Source: Hypericum androsaemum
Taxonomy: Eukaryota > Streptophyta > Magnoliopsida > Malpighiales > Hypericaceae
Direction: 5' to 3'
NCBI GenBank assembly: GCA_963995505.1
Contig: OZ023184.1
Location: 1,302,001 to 1,366,000 of the forward strand
DNA: 64,000 bases
In this document: in pieces, positions 10,490-20,970 of the stretch
Position numbering within the stretch: the stretch's first letter is position 1
Layout: each line of letters opens with the position of its first letter
Translations under genes and position numbers: made by a program
Notes under the pieces: generated by a model
The model's database searches: none
Seen by the model: the letters and a program-made list of their open reading frames with translations, nothing else
Told to the model about the DNA's origin: nothing

Positions 10490-12150
10490 GAACCAAAACC
10501 CGAATCCTAATTAGCAATCCACCCCTAGAAAATTGTTCAAAGTTTGAATCTGCAACATTTTTTCCTCACTCAACATGGGAAATGCAAAATTCCAACAATT
10601 AAAAACCTATATTATATTTAGTTTCAATCAAAAAATAAATAATCAGGATCCTAATAAGCAGCTCACCCCTATAAAGAACACATATAGCAAATTGTTCAAA
10701 TTTTGTAGCTACAACCACCAGCCATCAAAGTCCCAACATGTACAATTTTTTCCCTCGTTCAACAAGAGAAATAGAAAATCCCAATAAATAAAAACCTATA
10801 TTGTATTTGGTTCCAATCAAAGAACCAAAAACTCGAATCTTAATTAGCAGTCCACTCTTAGAAAAATCCATATTGCAAATTGTTCAATGTTTGCATCTGT
10901 GCATCACAAGCCATCAAAGTTACAATTTGCAACATTTTTTCTTCACTCAACAAGGGAAATGCAAAATCCCAATAAGTAAGAACCTATATTGTATTTGATC
11001 CCAATCAAAGAACCAAAAACCCGAATCCTAATCAGCAGACCACCCCTAGAAAGAACTAATATATCGAATTGTTCAAAGTTTGCATCTGTACACCACCAAC
11101 CATCTAAGTCCCAATATATATTGATATTTCCTCACTCAACAAGAGAAATGCAAAATTCCAAAAAGTAAAAACCTATTTATATTTGGTCTCAATCAAAGAA
11201 CAAAAAAGTCGGATCCTAATAAACAGCATGCCCCTAGAAAGAACCCATGTAGCAAATTGTTCAAATTTTGCATCTGTCAACAAGCAGCCATCAAAGTCCT
11301 AATTTGCACCATTTTTTTCCTCACTCAACAAGGGAAATGCAAAATCCCAACAGGTAAAAACCTATATAGTATTTGGTCTCAAAGAACCAAACCCCTGAAT
11401 CCTAATCATCAGCCCACCCCTAGAACGAACCCATATAGCAAATTGTTAAAAGTTTGCATATGTACACCACTAGCTATCAGAATCACAAGTAAAAAGTTAT
11501 ATTGTATTTGGTCTCAATCAAAGAACAAAAAACCTGAATCCTAATCAGTATCCTAATCAGTATCCCACCCCTAGAAAGAAACTATATAGCAAATTATTCA
11601 AAATTTGCATCTGTACACCACCAGCCATCAAAGTCCCAATGTGCGCCATTTTTTCCTCACTCAAAAAGAAAATTGCAAAATCCCAACAAGTAAAAACCTA
11701 TATTGTATTTGGTCTCAATCAAAGAACAAGAAACCAGAGCCCTATATATCAAATTATTCAAAGTTTACATCTGTACACCGCCAGCCATCAAAGTCCCAAT
11801 CGGCGCCATTTTTTCCTCACTCAACAACGGAAATGCATTATTCCTACAAGTAAAAACCTATATTGTATTTGGTCCCAATCAAAGAACCAAAAACCCAAAT
11901 CCCAATAAACACCCCGTAGAAATTACCCATATAAAAATTGTTCAAAGTTTGCATCTGTACACCACTAGCCATCAAAGTCCCGATTTGCACCATTTTTTCC
12001 TCACTCAACAAGGAAAATGCAAAATCCCAAACAAGTAAAAATCTATATTGTATTTGATCCCAATCAAAGAACCAAAAACTCGAATTCTAATAAACACCCC
12101 ACCCCTAAAAAGACCCATATAGCAAATTGATCAAAGTTTGCATCTGTTTA
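10490..12150 (+). repeat. Tandem array, about ten units of 160-190 bp, from F-box 5' region
   Basis: Units carry AAATTGTTCAAAGTTTGCAT, then CACCAGCCATCAAAGTCCCAA, a TTTTTTCCTCACTCAACAAG block, AAATGCAAAATCCCAACAAG, AAAACCTATATTGTATTTGG and CCAATCAAAGAACCAAAAACCCGAATCCTAATCAGCA. Starts of the AAATTGTTCAAA block fall near 10530, 10688, 10876, 11067, 11257, 11440, 11596, 11757, 11937 and 12126. Single copies of the same blocks lie upstream of F-box relics at 31040-31130, 32595-32720 and 37620-37860, so the unit derives from the 5' region of that family. The short open frames inside the array are products of the repeat. Confidence 0.85.
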
Positions 12151-13900
12151 CCTGAGACGAAGATACCCCAATTATTCTCTAATAAATTATGGATGCGACA
12201 AGGAAGAATGGTTAAACAAAGACGCATGACCCTTCATAACTTAGGTGAGGTATAAGTGGTAGGGGGTTATATAAATAGGATGGTTTGCAAGGTTGTTAGG
12301 AATGCTTTGCTTTTGTTGTGATTATGGGTCAGTCTTTTGGTTAATTTGGGGCTACTCGTAGAATTTGTACATAGATAGCGCTTATCATAGTACTACTTTG
12401 ATACGTATTTATTTAGTACCAAAGATGTTGTACTCATGTTACAAATGGTGTAATTACCCTTTGATGATTCTTTTAGGAGTAATAAATTGTACTTACATAA
12501 AGGGCAAATTACCCCTCTAATCTTTGTCATATTTTAGTTAGGGTATCTTCTATTTCAAAAATTATTTTGTTGTCTTCTCTCTGTGTTTATATTGGTTTCA
12601 GGTCTCTCGCTAACGTCAAAAATTAATTTATTATTATTATTTTTTGAAAATAAATACTAGTATACCTTTGTCTTCTTCGCACATCATCTTCTCTGCCTCA
12701 GTCAACCAAATTTGACCCTCGTGAGGGGCCGGTGAGAGGAATATAACTAAACCAGAACTTCCCTAGGGTAAAAGCGGACAAGGCGACGACGTGAGCAACT
12801 CTCCTTCTTGTCGGCAGGCAAGGGTTCACAAGGTTTCAGAATCCTTCTCATGACCGACTTTCCTTCTCATCGTTGGGCCTCCTCGGTGGAATTTCTAGAA
12901 TTATAAACAAAATCTAACGTTATTCAAATTTGTTCTATTAGAGCGGTAATCGTGACAATAATTTTGTTTCTCACCCAAATGATTCCTGCAACGAACTCAA
13001 TATCACTTGGGCACACGTAGGAGTGGTGACGGTTTCAAAATTGTCGGTTCCATGGGGCCAAATATACGAAATCTAAACCAAAACCATCTTACAAATTTCC
13101 AAAGTAGTTTTTTGAAACTGCTGATTGCGGTTGACCCGATGATTTATTTATTTTTTAAATAAAGAAGTTTCATATTTTAAATCCATTACTTATAAAAGAA
13201 ATAGTTTAAATTCAAAAGGAATCAAAATCTGGTCTAGTTTCACAGTTCTCGGATCGATAGTTCTTTAAGACACATAACTATAACCGAAATATTCTAGGAA
13301 AGTTTTCGGACGGTTTCGCGAACCATGACCACTGGTCAGGCTCCGATCACTGGAAGCGCCAGTTGGACAATTCGAACTGAACCGTGGCCAAGTGACAAAG
13401 AAAAAGAGACAAGTGAGGATAGAATAATGTACTAAGTGATGATGGTCTGTAAGGACCCAATTCGTCCCCGGACCAATCACAGTGTTTTCACTTTTACTAA
13501 AGTGCCCTTGACTACTTCGTGAGGAAGCAGAGTAGCAACTATATTATGGAAGCTACATGTTTAGGTTGATGATCCATTTTCCCTTCAATTCTAAGAGAAT
13601 TTACACTCTAATCCCCCCTGAGCAGCTTGTAAGTTAATTATTTCCAGCTTCTGTCTCTCTTTGATCCCTTCATCTTTCAGTTGGAGAGTTAATACTTTGT
13701 TCTGTTGTCTGTCTTTCATTTACTGAATTATGAGATTTTTAATTCTTATACGAAGTTCCAAGTTCGAGAATTGGTGAATAGACTAGAAACCGTTATTGAA
13801 TATGAATATTCTAATATGGTGTAGCGAGGATTAAATGATGATTCTCATCGGCTATTCAGTGCACAGATTGGCCGTGATCAAGTGATCTGGTTAGTCCAGG
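12151..13900. other. Intergenic; 5' flank of the duplicated F-box locus
   Basis: 12151-12940 holds no recognised gene. From about 12945 the sequence is homologous to 43320 onward, the flank of the intact F-box copy. Relative to that copy there are about 375 extra bases at roughly 13016-13388 whose two ends are imperfect inverted repeats (left GGAGTGGTGACGGTTTC, right GAACCGTGGCCAAG), suggesting a small inverted-repeat transposon inserted after the duplication. Confidence 0.55.
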
Positions 13901-15250
13901 ATGGATAGAATCAGTGACTTGCCTGCCCATATCATAGATAAAATCCTAGGTAGCTTGCCAATGGCAGATGCTGCAAGGACCAGCATCTTGTCGACGAAAT
14001 GGAGGCACAAATGGGAAGAAGCTCCTCAGCTCGTATTCGACCGCAGTTTTGTCAGTGATCTGCAGAAAAGGCAAGGACCCATCAGCGATTCGCTTCTGAT
14101 GACGACGATATACGAGGTGCTATTGGCTCACTCCGGGTCAGTGAACAAGTTCGTGCTCTCCATTCCTCAGCTGGAAAGCTGCCCCGAGATTGATCACATG
14201 ATTCGATTCGTAGCCAAGAGAGGTGTCCATGATTTCAAGCTTTCCATCTTGAGTGAGGGCTTCCACAAGTTGCCTTCCCACCTGTTTGCAAATAACCAAC
14301 TCAGGAGCCTCAAGCTCTACTCGTGTGTCGTTGAAACTCCACCTGGGTTTGGAGGTTCAATAAGCTTCTTACTCTGGAGTTTCAGATAGTTATCATCGAT
14401 CCCGACTTCTTTGAGGCATTCATCGCCAAGTGCCAGCAACTCGAGAGGCTGGTGCTTAATGGCTGCATTTGCGAAGAGCCCTGCATCATCGACCTCAACG
14501 CTCCGAACCTGAAGTTCTTCGGCTACACTGGGGATTACGCGTCTATTTGTTTCAAGGACACACCGCTCCTCGAGGTAGCATCAGTTTATAACTCTGCAGG
14601 TGAACATCTGCAGAATGGCGCCACGAAAATGCGGTACTTGGATGAGGTTCTTTCTGGCCTGCACGGTATACAATCTCTGAGCATAGACAATTACTTTCTC
14701 AAGACCGTCATTGTCCGCGACACATCAAGGAAGCTTCCAAATGCTCTGAACCAGCTAAAGGTTCTCGAGGCGTTCGATCTGTGTCTCGCGGATGAGGCGG
14801 AATTCTCATGCTTGCTTGGCCTAATTAGAAGCTGTCCTAACTTGGAAGAGCTTAGGATTGAGGTTAGCAGCTAACCAAACAATAAACATATAACATCATC
14901 ATCGAAGTATCTCCCTTTTTTTTTTGGTGTCAGAATTCGATTCGATTTCCCTTTTGCAGATGACCCCTGATGCAGATTTCGAAACAAGTCCATCTCCGCA
15001 ACAGATAAATGCGGATGGAATCCCCGCCTTTTCGCTGAACAAACTCCGGAAACTGAACTTCCACGGGTTTGCAGGTACAAGTTTCGAAATGGAGCTGATC
15101 AAGTTTCTGCTGTCCAAGCTCCCTGCACTCAGGATTATGTATGTCCAGCCTCCTGCTGGAATGGAAGACAGAGAACAACTCAAACTTGTGAAGAGGATCG
15201 TCCGGTTTCAACGCGCGTCGCCTGTTGCTGAAATCGTCTACGGAGATTGA
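13901..15250 (+). pseudogene. F-box/FBD/LRR gene, copy with one frameshift
   Basis: This is the direct duplicate of the gene at 43926. The start MDRISDLPAHIIDKILG is conserved and most of the protein reads through, but one G is missing at about 14354-14356 (GGAGGTTC here, GGAGGGTTC there). That gives a stop at 14387-14389; the remaining frame (14452 onward) is otherwise intact. The first intron of the other copy is precisely absent: sequence runs CTCAAG-ACCGTC at about 14697-14708. The second intron is kept (14863-14959, GT...TTTTGCAG). The terminal FBD exon (14960-15250) is intact and ends with the same residues, AEIVYGD. A single-base difference could be a sequencing error; otherwise this copy would yield only the F-box and first LRR part, about 162 residues. 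Confidence 0.85.
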
Positions 15251-15401
15251 TAACCAACTTGCATATCAGCAGCATGCTGATGCTATAAAACCGTGCTTGT
15301 GTTATATGTAAGAATATGGATGGGTTTATCATAAAATTGAATTCCTGAGTGCGTAAACTGCTATGATGTCAGCTTGTTTACTGAAGTTGTAATATTTAAT
15401 A

Positions 15402-16804
15402 GGGAAAATTACGCTCAGGTCCTTGTAGTTTGGCGTCCTTTCCTCTGAGGTCCCTGTATTTCTGAAATCGTTCCCGACGTCTCCGAAGTTTGGTTTTAGA
15501 GACTCTCGGGTCCCTGACGGCTTTTTTTTTGTCATGAAAATGACCAAAATACCCTTAAACAAAAAATAAAAAAATTTATATTCACCAAAACTCAAAACTA
15601 AGATCAAACAAACTAAAACTAAGAACACAACCAAGAACATTAAAGAAAAAAAACTCAGATCAAAATTAACCCAGAACGTTCGACACGAAAAATTAATCCA
15701 AGCTGACAACCAAGAACATTCATCTCCTTCTTCCTCAGTCGTCTTTCTCTGTACCAATCAACTTCAATTAAAATCAAGATTTAATTTAAGCCAATAGCAA
15801 TTACAGAGCTTCAATTAAAATCAAGGAGCCGTAACCACCGTCATCGCGTCGTCTTCCTCTTTGCGCTTGCTTGTCTCCTTCTTCCCCAATCATCTTTCTG
15901 CGCTTCGTCCCGGGAATCTCGATGTCGTCAGGAGGGCCACAAGGGCGAGGCGGCTAAGGGGATGGAGGACAAGAAGGTCACGGCGCCGTGCACTAACTAT
16001 GTCTCTCTTTTCGGCTGCGAGGTGGCTGTTTTCCCCATCGTCGGAGCTCCTGGACCGAGGCGTCATCGTCGGATCTCCTGGACAGCCCAACGAGACCCCC
16101 ACCCCGATCTAGGACAAGAAGGTCCCGGCCCCAGGGAGGAGCCCCTTCGTCGAGCCACCGCGACATTCCCCCTCGAGACCCAGTTCCTCCTCTCGACAAG
16201 ACCCAGTTCCTGACTGGCCAGACCTAGTTTTTACTATCGGGACAGCCGGGACCAATGCATTCGTTCTTTGTTTTTTATTTAGTAATTTATTGACGAGCCA
16301 AGAGTACGACGACCGCCGTCCCTCACCGATTTGACCGGAAGTTCGTGTTGAGCTTCGTCGTCGTCGGTTGGGTACTGTATGAGCTTCGTCTCTCTCGTCG
16401 TGGATGTTTCGAGTAGATCTAGGTGCTGCCTCGGCTTGTACGGGTTTAATGGTCACTCTGAGTAGATCAAGGTTTCTTGATTTGAGATCTCAATTTTTTA
16501 ATTTTGATTTGAGTTTTTTTTTTCTTGATATTCTTGGTTGTATTTTTTATTTTGGTTATTTTGATCTTATTTTTTGGTTGGTTTTTTGTGGTTGGTGTTT
16601 TTTTCAAAGGTTAGAGAAGTTAATTTTTTTTATTTTTTGTTCAAGGGTATTTTGGTCATTTTCATGACCAAAAATGAAAAAATAGCCATCAGGGACCCGA
16701 GAGTCTCTAAAACCAAACTTCGAGAATGTCATGAACGATTTTGGAAATGTAGGGACCCCAAAAAGAGGGATGCCAAACTACAGGGATCTGAATGTAATTT
16801 TCCC
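15402..16804. mobile_element. Mutator-like element, nonautonomous (1403 bp)
   Basis: Terminal inverted repeats of well over 100 bp begin GGGAAAATTAC at the left and end GTAATTTTCCC at the right. A perfect 9-bp target duplication TATTTAATA is present at 15393-15401 and 16805-16813. Inner TIR sequence includes GACCAAAATACCCTT. The centre (about 15830-16470) is GC-richer than the flanks, as in gene-capturing Mutator elements, but I do not recognise its source. No transposase is seen. The duplicate locus near 45476 lacks the element, so insertion came after duplication. Confidence 0.9.
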
Positions 16805-16813
16805 TATTTAATA

Positions 16814-17879
16814 TCATCAATCAAATTACATATTTATAAACCTTAGAAATGTCGAGCTTTGTCTCCAGTCTTGGTTACGCCAGCCTGTAACCCTAGTGGG
16901 GGGCTTTAAGGTGATGGGACTCCAGTCCTTGCAGCCGGGCCTGTGTAGGCTATTTACTGGCCCGTCCAAATTCAGCCCGAGATTTGAACAACGCCTTGAG
17001 CGAAAGCCCGGACGTCATGATTCTATTTATAATATCTCGTTTTCTGAACTAGTGTTAATATTAATAATTTTTTATCATAATAATTAATATTTTTCGGAAA
17101 ATCGTAATTTTAAATTTCAGTCCTAATTTTTGGCAAAGTGATATTTATTTAAATATGTATATTTTTACATATTTTATAAATATTAAATATTAATTTATGA
17201 TATGTTTGCTTGATAAATTTTTACACCATCTTGCATTTTCTAAATTATTTTTAAATGGTAGTTGTGATTGCTGTATTATATTAACAAAATATTTTAATTA
17301 AATGTAGCATATGAATAATACTAAATGACGAAATTTTAGGTGAGATACTATTTTTGGCATATAGGTATACTGTGGCAAAAAATTCAATTTTAATATTTTC
17401 AAAGTTAAAAGTGTTGTAATGTAGTGCCTTTGGCTACAGAATTCCCTAAATCTAAGTTTAACGTAGGTTTCCAATTCATATATTTTGTAGAGTTCATTTG
17501 TAAACCCACCTGTCAATGTTTTTCTATAAGTAAATAATTTTATTTTCCCCTTCAGTAAACTTTTACAGCAAAAGTGGACAACAGGCTCCACTGTACACCG
17601 TTGAGGTAACTAATAATATTAAAAGCATGCACATAAGCTTCTCTAATCTCAGTGGCAGTGAAGAGAAGAGTAGATGCTGTGCAAAAAGTATATTATCTCC
17701 TCGTAAGTGGGAAAAAAAATAGAAATTAATGTTTACAACAATACTTGAAAATTGAATTCTAGCTTCCGTCAATTTATAATGTACAAGTTGGAGCATGTGA
17801 AAATTCTTTCTGTGATGACTTCTTATGGCTTTTAGATGAATATTTCGTGTCTTCTTAAAAAATACCCTGACCTGTGTTG
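16814..17879. other. 3' flank of the duplicated F-box locus
   Basis: Noncoding, AT-rich. Parts (16825-16870 and 17570-17880) match 45645-45680 and 45895-46200 in the other duplicate, for example CATAAGCTTCTCTAATCTCA. No gene seen. Confidence 0.55.
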
Positions 17880-17927
17880 AAAACGAGAATTCATTTCAAA
17901 ATCCTTGAGGCTTATATTTATTTGGCA

Positions 17928-19012
17928 ACAGGGACTTGTCTTACAATAATCTTAGTGCTCCTGTTCCAGCTTTCCACAACCAAACATTCAAGTAAGCCTG
18001 TTCTTGCAACCTATAACTCATTGCAACCGTTCGACCACGACAACCTCTCGTCTAATGATTTCCTTACGGGTTGACGCAGCGTTGTCGGAAACCCTTTGAT
18101 ATGTACGAACGGGCAAGACTGCTCTGGGGCAATAATGTCCATGCCTCAGTCTTTGTTCTTGAAAAATTCTCAAAGTAAGTTCACTTCACTTCTGTACTGT
18201 AGCAACTTTCCTGCAACTGATTTCAAGTTTTGAATTCATTTGGCTCCAAAAGATAAGCTACTGCACATGTATCTTACCTTTTCAACTTGCTTATGATCTT
18301 AATTTGGCTTTGACTTTAGCTAACGTGCTTATGATCTTAATTTAGTTTCTCTCTTTTATGCCAATGCCATGTTTATAGACAATCCCCTTCTTTTTCAATT
18401 TTGTATGAACCTCTGATATTAAAGAATCGAGCATTGTTGGGAAAACTACCATAAGTCCCTTCTTTTTCACTTTGAAATGTTGTGCATGCTAATTTTCTCA
18501 GAACTCATTTTTGTGAAAGGTAAATTTTTTACATTATTATTAATTATGATTGTCAAAATTTAAACCCCGAACATTCCTAAATTTGTACCGTTAGGCTAAA
18601 TACCTTTTGACTTCATAACTCATTATTTAATTGTTCTAAAGGGGGTTTTGTTTGTTTTTAAGATTCTCAACCTTGTGGAAGCAGAAAAGGCCACAAGATA
18701 GCCTTGGCTTTTGGTTCAAGTCTGGCTGCATAGGCCTGTTGGTCCTCGGGTTTGGCTTCCTTACCTGGTGGAGGTAAAGACACAGCAAACAAGTTTTCTT
18801 TGATACTAATGGTTTGTTTTAACAATTAATCAGCAAATAAGGACATTTTAGTTTCAACTAGCATATAAGGACATTGAAAAGTTTCACTTTTTCCTGAATT
18901 TCAGAGCAACCCCATAAGAAATCAACTTAGGAAACTTGAGGAGATTCCAGTTCAAAGAGCTTCAGGTGGCCACAAGCAACTTCAGTAGCAAGAACTTACT
19001 GTAAAACTATCA
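17928..19012 (+). pseudogene. NIK-like LRR receptor kinase remnant A (kinase deleted)
   Basis: Exon-like pieces, in order, match the NIK group of LRR-II receptor kinases. At about 17936-17988: DLSYNNLSAPVPAFHNQTFK, the last LRR, ending at GTAAGC. At about 18087-18175: VGNPLICTNGQDCSG then SMPQSLFLKNSQ, ending at GTAAGT. At about 18660-18776: KIALAFGSSL then LLVLGFGFLTWWR, the transmembrane segment, ending at GTAAAG. At about 18917-19008: EINLGNLRRFQFKELQVATSNFSSKNLL followed by TAA. The sequence jumps from the start of the kinase domain straight into the 3' end and 3' UTR seen in remnant C, so the kinase domain is gone. The N-terminal LRRs and signal peptide are absent. Confidence 0.8.
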
Positions 19013-20643
19013 ACCAACAGATCTGATACGGGAGAAAAGGAAGGAGTGAAATAGCTTTTGTCATTCGTTCTTTCTTCTTTACTGTAGTATTGATTGGATT
19101 TGAGCTCATCTTTTTTTAGGAAGGATTTGAGCTTATCACTATCTATCTGCTTGTTATCTTGCTCCTTATTAGCAATTGTTAGAAGGCATAATGTTAAACA
19201 TTAACGCTAAACCAAAATAATAACCATAACACTAAACCCCAACCCTAATCATAAATCCTAATTTTGAAATATTTCAAAAAAATTAGAAAATTTTGATTTT
19301 TTTTAAAATTTAAAAAGTAATCTAAATTCGGCGATTAATAATTCGTGTTCGAATTCTTTCTTGAACAAATTAAATACAGTTCAAAATTCTGATGAATTCT
19401 AATTCGAAAATGCTCATGTCTAGCAACACTGCTTCCCTATACAATATGCAATATATAAATTTAAAATTTTTCGTGCGACCAGTGATTTGGCCCATCAAAT
19501 TAGTCGATCCAACTAGATAAACATGATGATCTAATCAGTTGAATCGATGGTCAATAATATTAACCACTGGTTCAACTTCTCTATGATTCTTTATATAAAA
19601 AAACCTCGATATTATTACTTGGTCGTGATCCGACCAACATCATCAAGTTTTCAAATAATGTTATATATCAGTGGGTTTTAAAACAATGCTATTTCTCACA
19701 TGTTTTAAGCATTTGAGAAATGAAAATTATTAGTTTGTTATCCATTTTGTAAATTTCGTTAACTATATTACCCAAAGTTAAAAAGCACCCTCTTAACCAA
19801 AAAAAGAGTTAAAAAGCACCCTCAAAGTTGCTCTCACCGGCAATATCACAATTAAAGTTTTGGTGTATAACTTCCATGCTTCTGGTCTAATAAGCTGGGT
19901 TAACGTAGAAGAAGGAACGTTGCAATCTCATGAAGGCTACATCTCTCCCTCCATAATTGCATTTCACCAAACAATTTCTCCAAAATTAACACCCTTAAAA
20001 CTATTTAAGAATTCACCTCTGGCTCTGTGGATTTCAAGCACAACATGGCTTCCATTCTATTGGCATTCATCTTGACTGGTCTCTTTCCCTCTCTAGCCAT
20101 AACAAATGCCCAAGCACCGGCTACGTCACCACATTTTCCGCAGTTAAATTGCACAAGTAAACTTCTTCTAAGCAGTTTTAAGTCGAGCGTTGCACCCTGC
20201 GTTAATCAAAGCAAGAAAGAGTTCGTGCGTAGTTAATGATACTTAGTTGGTGAACACCAATCTAACCAGAAGCCAAGAAGTTCACAACATACACCAAAAC
20301 CCTCTTGAACATATTAACGGACCTGAACACTTCACACAATTTAACTGATGTGGTCCGACCCGGTATGAAAGCGGATTATTTTTATAAAAAAACTCAGACT
20401 GATCAATTTCAACAGAAATGTCCAATTTTTTTTTTTAGAAATGGTTTATTAGTTTAGTTATATTAAAATGATTAAATGAATATTTTTTATAATTATAAAA
20501 AATAAAATTAGAGAATATTATGAAAAATGTTAAATATAATTATTATAAGAAAAATTCGTTGGAATTATCATATTTGTCGGTATGGCCGCGGACGATCTGG
20601 GTAAGAAGTAAGGGTTGGCCACGGACCGATTTGAACTGCCGAA
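19013..20643. other. Intergenic, no clear gene
   Basis: 19013-19190 matches the 3' UTR of NIK remnant C (CAACCAACAGATCTGAT). The rest to 20640 is AT-rich. One short frame at 20045-20236 is listed separately. No other feature supported. Confidence 0.5.
20045..20236 (+). CDS. Short secreted-protein-like ORF, unrecognised
   Basis: Starting at MASILLAFILTGLFP, the frame has a hydrophobic N-terminus like a signal peptide, then AITNAQAPATSPHFPQLNC and a Ser/Cys-containing tail, ending after 63 residues. The context ACAACATGGCT is a good plant start. There is no family I recognise and no clear downstream exon. It could be the truncated first exon of a small secreted protein gene, or chance. Confidence 0.25.
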   Translation: MASILLAFILTGLFPSLAITNAQAPATSPHFPQLNCTSKLLLSSFKSSVAPCVNQSKKEFVRS

Positions 20644-20942
20644 TGTCACAAGCGGAGCTTAAGATTGAAAGAAGAAGAGGTTGAGAAATTGTAGAGAAAA
20701 AGAGAGAGAGAGAGAGAGAGATTGATACGAAGAAGAAGAGATATATGTTTATTATTCTTCTAATGATTTTCTGTACAAGTCAAGTATTTCTTTTATACAA
20801 ATCTTAACCGCGAATCGTAACAACTAGTATATCAGCGTAGTAACTGGCTCTGCCAGTTCATCAGTTCGTAACTGCCACTCCCGCCACAATCACTTCCCGC
20901 CAACTTCTTGAACACGTCAGCAATCAAATGAGGCACGTGACA
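20644..20942 (-). repeat. 3' LTR
   Basis: This LTR is at the 3' end in the element's minus-strand orientation. It is TGTCAC...GTGACA at its ends and contains a GA microsatellite near 20701-20722. It has a minus-strand TATAAAAG box (about 20792-20799). The partner is 22514-22808. Confidence 0.92.
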
Positions 20943-20970
20943 TCTCCCCACCGTCACACCATTCTTGTCC

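Larger units (their letters stand above)
12945..17930 (+). repeat. Segmental duplication, left copy (partner 43320-46235)
   Basis: Homology to 43320-46235 in the same orientation covers the 5' flank, the F-box gene, and the 3' flank to about 17930. There, GAGGCTTATATTTA is followed by different sequence in the two copies (NIK remnant here, AT-rich DNA there). This copy is longer mainly because it contains the Mutator-like element 15402-16804, the small insertion near 13016-13388 and other AT-rich additions around 17040-17500. Copies are about 30 kb apart. Confidence 0.8.

Noticed and set aside
10575..12038. Seven plus-strand open frames of 65-111 codons
   Set aside because: They are translations of the tandem array units and repeat the same residues; no start context or family.
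14871..15211. Several minus-strand frames over the FBD exon
   Set aside because: Antisense shadows of the F-box copy; the same shadows appear at the right copy (45030-45311).
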